48,417 nucleotides of DNA from Martinezella miluonensis (GTDB taxonomy: Bacteria > Pseudomonadota > Alphaproteobacteria > Rhizobiales > Rhizobiaceae). The notes beneath the pieces are model-generated. The model saw nothing but the letters and a program-made list of their open reading frames with translations, was not told the DNA's origin and did not search any database. The translations under genes and the position numbers were made by a program. This document shows positions 7,589 to 15,185 of this stretch, piece by piece; the stretch's first letter is position 1, and every line of letters begins with the position of its first letter. The stretch spans positions 1 to 48,417 of the forward strand of contig NZ_FMAH01000046.1 of the NCBI RefSeq assembly GCF_900094545.1, in the 5' to 3' direction.

Positions 7589-9058
7589 ATGGCTGCCGTC
7601 CAAGAGACGATCGATCAGGTCCGTCTGATCGATGTGGACCAGTATAAATATGGTTTTGAAACCACCATCGAAGTCGACAAGGCTCCCAAGGGCCTGTCGG
7701 AGGATATTATTCGCTTCATTTCCGCCAAGAAGCAGGAGCCCGACTGGATGCTGGAATGGCGTCTGGAGGCTTATCGCCGCTGGCTGACTTTGCAAGAGCC
7801 CACCTGGGCCCGCGTCGATTATCCGAAGATCGATTTCAACGACATCTATTACTATGCCGCGCCGAAGAGCACGCCAGGGCCGAAATCGTTGGACGAGGTC
7901 GATCCGGAGCTGCTGAAGGTCTATGAGAAGCTCGGCATTCCCCTGCGCGAGCAGGAACTGCTGGCCGGCGTCGAAAAGCCGCGGATCGCGGTGGATGCGG
8001 TGTTCGATTCCGTCTCGGTGGTCACCACCTTCAAGGAAGAGCTGAAGAAGGCCGGCGTGATCTTCATGTCGATCTCGGAAGCGATCCGCGAACATCCCGA
8101 ACTCGTGCGCAAATATCTCGGCTCGGTCGTCCCGACCTCCGATAACTATTACGCCACACTGAATTCGGCCGTCTTCACCGACGGATCGTTCGTCTTTGTG
8201 CCGAAGGGCGTTCGCTGCCCGATGGAGCTGTCGACCTACTTCCGTATCAACGAGAAGAACACGGGCCAGTTCGAACGCACGCTGATCATCGCCGAAGAGG
8301 GAGCTTATGTCTCCTATCTCGAAGGCTGCACCGCGCCGCAGCGTGACGAAAACCAGCTGCACGCTGCCGTCGTCGAGCTCGTCGCTTTGGATGACGCCGA
8401 AATCAAGTATTCCACCGTCCAGAACTGGTATCCGGGCGACAAGGACGGCAAGGGCGGCATCTTCAATTTTGTCACCAAGCGCGGCGATTGCCGCGGCGAC
8501 CGTTCGAAAATTTCCTGGACTCAGGTTGAAACCGGCTCGGCAATTACCTGGAAATACCCGTCCTGCATTCTGCGCGGCGACGATAGTCGCGGCGAATTCT
8601 ATTCGATCGCCGTTTCCAACGGCCACCAGCAGATCGACAGCGGCACCAAGATGATCCATCTGGGCAAGAACACGTCGAGCCGCATCGTATCGAAGGGCAT
8701 CGCCGCCGGCGTCTCGCAGAACACCTATCGCGGCCAGGTCTCGGCTCACCGCAAGGCGTCGAACGCGCGTAACTTCACACAGTGCGATTCGCTGCTCATC
8801 GGCGACAAGTGCGGCGCGCATACCGTGCCTTACATCGAAGCCAAGAATTCGACGGCGCAATTCGAGCATGAAGCCACGACGTCAAAGATCTCCGAGGACC
8901 AGCTGTTCTACTGCCTGCAGCGTGGTATCCCGACCGAAGCGGCGATCGCGCTGATCGTCAACGGCTTCGTCAAGGAAGTCCTGCAGGAATTGCCGATGGA
9001 ATTTGCCGTTGAAGCGCAGAAGCTGATCAGCATCTCGCTCGAGGGCAGCGTCGGCTGA
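7589..9058 (+). CDS. sufB: Fe-S cluster scaffold protein SufB
   Basis: Central scaffold of the SufBCD complex on which Fe-S clusters form. The 489 residues are the expected length, starting MAAVQETIDQVRLID after GGAGAA; the open frame reaches further upstream but overlaps the previous gene. The family block with TVQNWYPGDK (near 275) and a C-terminal half rich in beta-helix turns (GAHTVPYIEAKN) are clear. It ends with the helical KLISISLEGSVG tail typical of SufB. Followed by sufC after 70 bp. Confidence 0.97.
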   Translation: MAAVQETIDQVRLIDVDQYKYGFETTIEVDKAPKGLSEDIIRFISAKKQEPDWMLEWRLEAYRRWLTLQEPTWARVDYPKIDFNDIYYYAAPKSTPGPKSLDEVDPELLKVYEKLGIPLREQELLAGVEKPRIAVDAVFDSVSVVTTFKEELKKAGVIFMSISEAIREHPELVRKYLGSVVPTSDNYYATLNSAVFTDGSFVFVPKGVRCPMELSTYFRINEKNTGQFERTLIIAEEGAYVSYLEGCTAPQRDENQLHAAVVELVALDDAEIKYSTVQNWYPGDKDGKGGIFNFVTKRGDCRGDRSKISWTQVETGSAITWKYPSCILRGDDSRGEFYSIAVSNGHQQIDSGTKMIHLGKNTSSRIVSKGIAAGVSQNTYRGQVSAHRKASNARNFTQCDSLLIGDKCGAHTVPYIEAKNSTAQFEHEATTSKISEDQLFYCLQRGIPTEAAIALIVNGFVKEVLQELPMEFAVEAQKLISISLEGSVG

Positions 9059-9128
9059 CGCTCGCATAGAGAATTAGTTTTGGCGCGCCAGGCGCGCCGC
9101 ACGTCCATTCCTTTGTTAGGATTATACA

Positions 9129-9884
9129 ATGCTTGAAATCAAGAACCTGCATGCCCGTATCGCCGAAGACGGCACCGAGATCATCCGTGGCCTGAACCTG
9201 ACCGTGAAGGCCGGTGAAGTTGCCGCCATCATGGGCCCGAACGGCTCCGGCAAGTCGACGCTTTCCTACATTCTCGCCGGCCGTGACGACTATGAAGTCA
9301 CCGAGGGTGACATTCTCTATAACGGCGAGAGCATCCTGGAACTCGACGCAGCCGAGCGCGCCGCCAAGGGCATCTTCCTGGCCTTCCAGTATCCGGTCGA
9401 AATTCCAGGCGTTGCGACAATGCAGTTCCTGAAGGTGGCCCTGAACGAGCAGCGCAAGGCACGCGGCGAAGACGAACTGACGACCCCGGATTTCATCCGC
9501 CGCGTCAAGGATGCTGCCGGCAAACTGCAGATCAACATGGAGATGTTGAAGCGCCCGCTCAACGTCGGCTTCTCCGGCGGCGAGAAGAAGCGCGCCGAAA
9601 TCCTGCAGATGGCGCTGCTGGAGCCGCAGCTTTGCGTGCTTGACGAAACCGATTCCGGCCTCGACATCGATGCGCTGAAGATCGTTGCCGATGGCGTCAA
9701 TGCGCTGCGCTCTCCGGATCGCGCCGTGATCGTCATCACCCACTACCAGCGCCTGCTCGACTATATCGTTCCGGACACCGTTCACGTCCTCTACAAGGGC
9801 CAGGTGATCAAGTCCGGCGACAAGACGCTGGCGCATGAGCTCGAAGCCAACGGCTATGCCGACATCATCGGAGCTGCAGCCTGA
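9129..9884 (+). CDS. sufC: Fe-S assembly ATPase SufC
   Basis: Soluble ABC-type ATPase that drives the SufBCD scaffold. 251 residues with Walker A GPNGSGKST (36-44), the SufC-type signature FSGGEKKRAEI, Walker B LCVLDETDSGLD and the switch histidine in VITHYQR. No membrane partner is nearby, as expected for SufC, which pairs with SufB and SufD. Separated from sufD by 22 bp. Confidence 0.97.
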   Translation: MLEIKNLHARIAEDGTEIIRGLNLTVKAGEVAAIMGPNGSGKSTLSYILAGRDDYEVTEGDILYNGESILELDAAERAAKGIFLAFQYPVEIPGVATMQFLKVALNEQRKARGEDELTTPDFIRRVKDAAGKLQINMEMLKRPLNVGFSGGEKKRAEILQMALLEPQLCVLDETDSGLDIDALKIVADGVNALRSPDRAVIVITHYQRLLDYIVPDTVHVLYKGQVIKSGDKTLAHELEANGYADIIGAAA

Positions 9885-9906
9885 TCGGGGCGGAAAGGAT
9901 ACGTCG

Positions 9907-11181
9907 ATGAACATTCAGACGACGAACCGCCTGACCGCCGCGGAAACGGCGCTGATCGAGGCGTATAACGACCAGCTGGGCGATCTGCCGGGTGACGGCG
10001 AAGTTTTTGCCGTCCGCGATCGCCTGTTGGACGACCTGAAGACCGCCGGCCTGCCGACGCGCCGCGTCGAGGCTTGGCATTACACCGATTTCAAGAACCT
10101 GCTGCGGCTGGTGCCGAGCGATATCGGCAAGGGCCTGGTGGAGGCTCTGCCGCCGACGGTCGAAGGATCTCCGGTTCTTTCCGTTCTCCAGGGCAAGGCG
10201 AGCGAGAAGGTTGCCGTCAAGGGTCTGACAATCGGCCGCTATGCCGATAGCCTGATCAGCGGCACAGCCGCCGCCGGTCTCGAAGCGATCGACAAGGATG
10301 ACGCGATCGGGCGCATCAATGCCAGCTTCGTGCGCGACGGTTATCTCATCGACTTTCCCGATGGCACCGAATTCGATGCGCCGCTGGAAGTACAGTTCGT
10401 TCATGCCGGTGGGCAGATCCACAGCCGTCTTCCAGTCACCTTCGGTGCTGATGTCAAGGCGACTTTCATCGAGCGTCATCAGGCTGTCGAAGGCGCTGCC
10501 GCGCTGATCTCCTCAGTCAGCGAAGTCACGATCGGCAAAGGCTCTGAAATCACCTGGATCATCCTGCAGGAGCAGGGCAGCGAGGATACGCATCTCGGTC
10601 AGCTCCGCATCGATCTCGGCGCGGATGCCAAGCTGAGGTTGTTCGTTATCAATGCAGGCGGCAAGCTAGTGCGCCAGGAGCTGTACATCAAAGTGACAGG
10701 CGAGGGCGCCGATCTGACGCTGCGCGGCATCAATCTGCTCGGTGGCGATACGCATACCGACGTGACGATGGTACTTGGTCATGACGTTCCGCACACCGGC
10801 TCCACGGAAATTATCCGCAACGTGGTGTTCGACCGCGCCCGTGGTGTCTTCCAGGGCATGATCCGGGTCGCGCCGGATGCGCAGAAGACCGATGCCAAGA
10901 TGGCCTGCAACACGCTGCTGATGTCCGACGATGCAGAGTTCTCGGTGAAGCCCGAGCTCGAAATCTTCGCTGACGACGTGCAGTGCGGCCATGGCGCCAC
11001 TGTCGCCGATATCGACCGCAACCATCTCTTCTATCTGATGGCCCGCGGCGTTCCGGAGAACAAGGCCCGCGCCATGCTGGTCAACGCCTTCGTGGCCGAG
11101 ATCGTCGAGGAACTGGAAGACGAAGCCCTGGTCGAGGCGCTGGAAGGCGTTATCTCCGCCTGGCTGGAAAAGCACGCCTGA
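9907..11181 (+). CDS. sufD: Fe-S assembly protein SufD
   Basis: Partner of SufB and SufC in the cluster scaffold, with a role in iron entry. 424 residues from MNIQTTNRLTAAE, with GGAAAGGA just upstream; the open frame extends back into sufC but is not needed. RRVEAWHYTDFKNLL near the start is the SufD hallmark, and SVKPELEIFADDVQCGHGATVA is the C-terminal core shared with SufB. The sufS ribosome binding site lies just past its stop. Confidence 0.96.
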   Translation: MNIQTTNRLTAAETALIEAYNDQLGDLPGDGEVFAVRDRLLDDLKTAGLPTRRVEAWHYTDFKNLLRLVPSDIGKGLVEALPPTVEGSPVLSVLQGKASEKVAVKGLTIGRYADSLISGTAAAGLEAIDKDDAIGRINASFVRDGYLIDFPDGTEFDAPLEVQFVHAGGQIHSRLPVTFGADVKATFIERHQAVEGAAALISSVSEVTIGKGSEITWIILQEQGSEDTHLGQLRIDLGADAKLRLFVINAGGKLVRQELYIKVTGEGADLTLRGINLLGGDTHTDVTMVLGHDVPHTGSTEIIRNVVFDRARGVFQGMIRVAPDAQKTDAKMACNTLLMSDDAEFSVKPELEIFADDVQCGHGATVADIDRNHLFYLMARGVPENKARAMLVNAFVAEIVEELEDEALVEALEGVISAWLEKHA

Positions 11182-11196
11182 TTGGAGGCAAAGCTC

Positions 11197-12438
11197 GTGG
11201 ACAAGATCGTGCCGGCAACGGCCTATGACGTCGAAGCCATTCGCCGGGATTTCCCGATCCTGGCGAAAACGGTGCATGGGAAGCCACTGGTCTATCTCGA
11301 CAACGGCGCATCCGCGCAGAAGCCGCAGGTCGTCATCGATGCCATCTCGCATGCCTATTCCAACGAATATGCGAATGTGCATCGCGGTCTGCACTTTCTG
11401 TCCAATGCGGCCACGGAAGCCTATGAGGCGGCTCGCGAAAAGGTGCGCCGCTTCCTGAACGTGCCGTCAGTCGACGATATCGTCTTCACCAAGAACTCGA
11501 CGGAAGCGATCAACACAGTCGCTTACGGTTGGGGCATGCCGAAGATCGGCGAGGGCGACGAAATCGTCGTGTCGATCATGGAGCATCACTCCAACATCGT
11601 TCCCTGGCATTTCATCCGGGAGCGGCAGGGCGCCAAGCTCGTCTGGGTGCCGGTCGACGATGAAGGCGCGTTCCATATCGAAGATTTCGAGAAGAGCCTG
11701 ACGGAGCGCACCAAGCTCGTCGCCATCACCCATATGTCGAATGCGCTCGGAACCGTCGTCCCGGTGAAGGAAGTCTGCCGCATCGCCCATGAGCGCGGCA
11801 TTCCCGTCCTGATCGACGGCTCGCAGGGCGCGGTGCATATGCCTGTCGACGTGCAGGATATCGATTGCGACTGGTATGTCATGACCGGTCACAAGCTCTA
11901 TGGGCCATCGGGTATCGGCGTGCTCTACGGCAAGAAGGAGCGGCTTGCCGAGATGCGTCCTTTCCAGGGCGGCGGCGAGATGATCTTCGACGTCACCGAG
12001 GAAAACGTTACCTACAACGAGCCGCCGCATCGCTTCGAGGCGGGAACGCCGCCGATCGTGCAGGCCATCGGCCTTGGCTACGCGCTTGACTACATGGACA
12101 GCATCGGCCGTGAGGCGATCGCGCGCCACGAAGCCGATCTCGCCACTTATGCGGCCGAACGGCTGCGGGATATCAATTCGCTGCGCGTGATCGGCACTGC
12201 GCCGGGCAAGGGTGGCATTTTCTCCTTCGAGCTCGCGGGTATCCATTCCCACGACGTCTCGATGGTGATCGACCGCCAGGGTGTGGCGGTTCGCGCCGGA
12301 ACCCATTGCGCCCAGCCGCTCTTGAAACGCTTCGGCGTCACATCCACATGCCGTGCATCGTTCGGCCTGTACAATACGCGCGCCGAGGTGGATGCTTTGG
12401 CGGATGCGCTGGAATATGCGCGGAAATTCTTTGCCTAA
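11197..12438 (+). CDS. sufS: Cysteine desulfurase SufS (class II)
   Basis: Sulfur donor to the SUF machinery. 413 residues from a GTG start (MDKIVPATAYD) placed 8 bp after a GGAGG site; a TTG at 11182 is in frame but would overlap that site. PLP lysine lies in TGHKLYGPSG (Lys233) and the catalytic cysteine in RAGTHCAQP (Cys371), the class II RxGxHC motif. No sufE is visible in the window; a sulfur acceptor elsewhere, or sufT next door, would be needed. Confidence 0.95.
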   Translation: MDKIVPATAYDVEAIRRDFPILAKTVHGKPLVYLDNGASAQKPQVVIDAISHAYSNEYANVHRGLHFLSNAATEAYEAAREKVRRFLNVPSVDDIVFTKNSTEAINTVAYGWGMPKIGEGDEIVVSIMEHHSNIVPWHFIRERQGAKLVWVPVDDEGAFHIEDFEKSLTERTKLVAITHMSNALGTVVPVKEVCRIAHERGIPVLIDGSQGAVHMPVDVQDIDCDWYVMTGHKLYGPSGIGVLYGKKERLAEMRPFQGGGEMIFDVTEENVTYNEPPHRFEAGTPPIVQAIGLGYALDYMDSIGREAIARHEADLATYAAERLRDINSLRVIGTAPGKGGIFSFELAGIHSHDVSMVIDRQGVAVRAGTHCAQPLLKRFGVTSTCRASFGLYNTRAEVDALADALEYARKFFA

Positions 12439-12449
12439 GGAGGCAAGCG

Positions 12450-12830
12450 ATGTCACTCGACGAAAGCGAACAGAAGATCGACGTACGCGAAGGGATCGTG
12501 CATTCCAGCATTCTCGAGGATGAGCTGGCGCGCCTCAGTGACGACATCATCTCTGCACTGAAAACGGTCTACGACCCAGAAATTCCGGCGGACATTTTCG
12601 AACTTGGCCTGGTCTACAAGATCGACATCGAAGACGACCGCATGGTGAAGATCGTCATGACGCTGACAGCGCCCGGCTGCCCGGTGGCTGGCGAAATGCC
12701 TGGCTGGGTCGAGAACGCTGTCGGCGCCGTCGAAGGTGTTTCCGGCGTCGACGTCAGCATGACCTTCGATCCGCCGTGGACGCCGGATCGCATGTCGGAA
12801 GAAGCGCAGGTCGCGGTCGGCTGGTATTGA
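12450..12830 (+). CDS. sufT: SUF-associated MIP18/DUF59 protein SufT
   Basis: 126 residues, start at 12450 with a near-ideal AAGGAGG (12437-12443) overlapping the sufS stop. The MIP18/DUF59 fold shows in VYDPEIPADIFELGLVYKIDI and in MTLTAPGCPVAGEM, whose conserved cysteine is thought to handle Fe-S clusters during delivery. Families of this type act in cluster maturation or transfer. The open frame upstream of 12450 lies inside sufS. Confidence 0.9.
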   Translation: MSLDESEQKIDVREGIVHSSILEDELARLSDDIISALKTVYDPEIPADIFELGLVYKIDIEDDRMVKIVMTLTAPGCPVAGEMPGWVENAVGAVEGVSGVDVSMTFDPPWTPDRMSEEAQVAVGWY

Positions 12831-12906
12831 AGCTTTAAGCCGCCGGCTTTACATTAAGACTCGAAGCACCGGATCTTGACCCCGGTTGTGGAAGGAGAAT
12901 GAGCCC

Positions 12907-13296
12907 ATGGGCTTTGCAGTCATGAGTATGACGGATGCGGCAGCCAACCGCGTCAAAGTGATCGTCGGGAATTCTGGCCTCGATGCTAAGGGCGTTCGCG
13001 TCGGCATCAAGAAGGGCGGCTGTGCTGGGATGGAATACACCATCGATCTAGTGACCGAGCCGAACGCGAAGGACGATCTGATCGAGCATGACGGAGCCAG
13101 TGTTTGGGTCGAGCCGTCGGCCGTGCTGTACTTGCTTGGTACCGAGATGGGTTTCGAAACTACCAGCTTGCGTTCGGGCTTTACCTTCACCAATCCAAAC
13201 CAGACGTCAGCCTGCGGCTGCGGCGAATCCGTCGAGCTGAAGCCCGCCGATCTCGCCGCCTTGGCAGCTCAACGTCAGGCAGCGCAACCTGCTTAA
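12907..13296 (+). CDS. sufA: A-type Fe-S carrier SufA
   Basis: Carrier that passes assembled clusters to target proteins. 129 residues from MGFAVMSMTDAA; AAGGAG at 12892-12897 sets the ATG at 12907. The three cysteine ligands of A-type carriers are present: Cys39 (GGCAGMEY), Cys103 and Cys105 (ACGCGES). The spacing from sufT is 76 bp. Last gene of the operon; a weak stem AACCTG/CAGGTT overlaps its 3' end at 13286-13304. Confidence 0.94.
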   Translation: MGFAVMSMTDAAANRVKVIVGNSGLDAKGVRVGIKKGGCAGMEYTIDLVTEPNAKDDLIEHDGASVWVEPSAVLYLLGTEMGFETTSLRSGFTFTNPNQTSACGCGESVELKPADLAALAAQRQAAQPA

Positions 13297-13423
13297 AACA
13301 GGTTCCTCCGTATTTCACCATGGTGCGTTTCGTGCTTTGATCGGCGCACGCCTCGGTTTTTCCGCCGCCTCCTTGGCTACCGGCTCCGCCGGATAACGTC
13401 GAGAGGCGGCTGCGGGGAACTTT

Positions 13424-14116
13424 ATGGCGGCTTCGGCATGGGTTTACACATTGATCCCGGCAACGGCCGCCATTGCGGGCGCTGCAGTCGCGGTGAACAC
13501 GCGGCCGGGGCCTAATCTTGTCAGCGCCATCCAGCATTTTGCCGCCGGTGTTGTGTTCGCAGCTGCGGCCGGCGAAATCCTGCCCGATGTCATGCATCGT
13601 GGATCTCCCTTGGCAACAGTCATCGGCGGCGCGATTGGCGTAGCCGTCATGCTGCTGGTCAAACAACTGGAAAATTGGGCCAAGGGACCGGTGGGTCTAC
13701 TCGCGGCCATCGGCATCGACATCCTCATCGACGGCCTCGTGCTTGGCATCGGCTTTGCAGCCGGCCCAAAGGTCGGCCTGCTGTTGACGATCGCCTTGAC
13801 GATTGAGGTGCTGTTCCTTGGCTTGACGGTGGCGAACGAGCTTGGGGAGAGCGTCCGCTCCCGCGCCAGGGTTGTCGCGGTTACGGCGGCGCTTGCGCTC
13901 CTGCTGCCGATCGGCGCTTTGCTCGGGGCGCCAATTGCTTTGCTGCCCGACCCCATTCTGACAGGCTTCTTCGCGTTCGGGCTGATCGCGCTTCTCTATC
14001 TCGTCACCGAGGAATTGCTGGTCGAAGCGCATGAAACCCCCGACCGTCCCTGGGTGACGGCGATGTTTTTCGCCGGCTTTCTCGTGCTGCTTCTGCTCGA
14101 GGAAGCGATCGGTTAG
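13424..14116 (+). CDS. ZIP-like integral membrane protein, possible metal transporter
   Basis: 230 residues with about seven hydrophobic segments. The layout resembles ZIP-family transporters, with IDILIDGLVLGIGFA where ZIPs carry the HN...DG helix and LTIEVLFLGLTVANEL for the next. The usual metal-ligand histidines of both helices are absent, although Asp and Glu remain. It may therefore move a different ion, or be a divergent member. It follows sufA by 127 bp on the same strand, so a link with iron supply is possible but unproven. Confidence 0.65.
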   Translation: MAASAWVYTLIPATAAIAGAAVAVNTRPGPNLVSAIQHFAAGVVFAAAAGEILPDVMHRGSPLATVIGGAIGVAVMLLVKQLENWAKGPVGLLAAIGIDILIDGLVLGIGFAAGPKVGLLLTIALTIEVLFLGLTVANELGESVRSRARVVAVTAALALLLPIGALLGAPIALLPDPILTGFFAFGLIALLYLVTEELLVEAHETPDRPWVTAMFFAGFLVLLLLEEAIG

Positions 14117-14144
14117 TAAAGCCCGGGAAGCGGGACTGCGATTC

Positions 14145-14417
14145 CTAATTTGCGACCGAAACAGGCGTCAGCTTGAGGCCGAGCGCCCTGACAACCTTCA
14201 GGATCGTCGCGAATTCCGGATTTCCGTCACCGCTGAGCGCACGATAGAGCGCCGAGCGGTTCATGCCGACATCCTTGGCAAGCTTGCTCATGTTGCGGGT
14301 GCGCGCCACTTCGCCCAGTGCCTTGGCGATCGACGCCGGATCGTCCGTTTCGAAGGCGGCTGCGATGTAGCTGTCTGGATTGTCCACGTCGAAGGAATTC
14401 TCCTCGTTCATTGTCAT
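14145..14417 (-). CDS. HigA-like HTH protein (COG3636 antidote family), no toxin gene beside it
   Basis: 90 residues with one helix-turn-helix domain (MSKLAKDVGMNRSALYRALS, about 44-63) and the C-terminal NPEFATILKVVRALGLKL typical of chromosomal antidote proteins that pair with RelE-like toxins. No such toxin lies on either side. The start overlaps the stop of the upstream hydrolase by 4 bp (ATGA), so the two are co-translated. A second ATG two codons later is possible. It may be a plain repressor. Confidence 0.8.
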   Translation of the reverse strand: MTMNEENSFDVDNPDSYIAAAFETDDPASIAKALGEVARTRNMSKLAKDVGMNRSALYRALSGDGNPEFATILKVVRALGLKLTPVSVAN

Positions 14418-15037
14418 ATGCCTTTCCGTATAAGCCAGTCGCGGACGATCTTGGGTTCGTCCGGATGGAGGTCGTGGCCGATGGGCAGTCGATGGGCGCT
14501 GACTTCAGCCCCGGCCTTTGCAAATTGTTGGCTGACGAAATCTGCGTCGGCGGGCTCCCGGCGTCGATCATGCTCGCCTGAGATGATCAGGACCGGCAGC
14601 CCGGGCATTGACGGGAAATCCGCATCGGGGGCCGGCGAAAGAGGGCGCAGCAGAACGGCGGCTGAAGCGATCGAGGGCATCTGCCGAAGGATCGATGCGG
14701 CTATGATCGCTCCGTTGGAGAAGCCAAATAGAACAGGCGGCCGAACGAGCAGCCTTCGCTCCACTGCCATTTCGATGAAACGACGGAGCCGCTCCGTCTG
14801 CCTGTCTAGGTCTGCATGATCCAGGCTGCGGTCCGGATTGCGGCGAAAGAAGGCGAATCCTTCTTCCCATTCGATCCCACCACGCAGAGCCATATAGGAG
14901 CGCTGCGGTCCGATGGCATCCGCAAGCGGGATAAGGGAAGTTTCATCCATGCCGCTGCCATGCAGCAGAAGCAGCGGCGACGACGCAACGTCCGCTCGCC
15001 GCTCGGTGACGAAATGAAATTCCGGTTGTTCCGGCAT
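14414..15037 (-). CDS. Phospholipase/carboxylesterase-type alpha/beta hydrolase
   Basis: 207 residues of the YpfH-like serine esterase group: LLLLHGSGMDE oxyanion region (about 22-32), nucleophile elbow GFSNGA (Ser near 106), ISGEHDRR aspartate and the final histidine in IGHDLHPDE. Substrate unknown. It forms a two-gene unit with the HTH gene through a 4-bp overlap, and is separated from gcvP by a strong terminator. Confidence 0.85.
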   Translation of the reverse strand: MPEQPEFHFVTERRADVASSPLLLLHGSGMDETSLIPLADAIGPQRSYMALRGGIEWEEGFAFFRRNPDRSLDHADLDRQTERLRRFIEMAVERRLLVRPPVLFGFSNGAIIAASILRQMPSIASAAVLLRPLSPAPDADFPSMPGLPVLIISGEHDRRREPADADFVSQQFAKAGAEVSAHRLPIGHDLHPDEPKIVRDWLIRKGI

Positions 15038-15074
15038 AAATCTGAATTCCAGGGCCCCGTTGCCGCGTCATGAA

Positions 15075-15110
15075 AAACGCCGCGCGTCCGTTAAGACGCG
15101 CGGCGTTTTC
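15075..15110 (-). terminator. Rho-independent terminator of the gcv operon
   Basis: A 15-bp perfect stem (15075-15089 with 15096-15110, core ACGCCGCGCGTC) around a 6-nt loop, followed on the minus strand by a run of Ts. It lies 76 bp after the gcvP stop and isolates the gcv operon from the hydrolase gene downstream. Confidence 0.9.
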
Positions 15111-15185
15111 TTAGCCAAGTTTCGCAATAGATTTATGTCTATTGCAGACGAAGCGACTGAACCGCTTCGCTTTTTCGCGAAGATC

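Noticed and set aside
7145..8869. 574-codon frame antisense to sufB and the cysteine desulfurase gene
   Set aside because: Opposes two certain genes; the composition is that of a GC shadow and there is no ribosome site.
14145..14417. Complete toxin-antitoxin pair
   Set aside because: The antidote-type gene is present but no toxin gene lies on either side, so a functional pair is not claimed.
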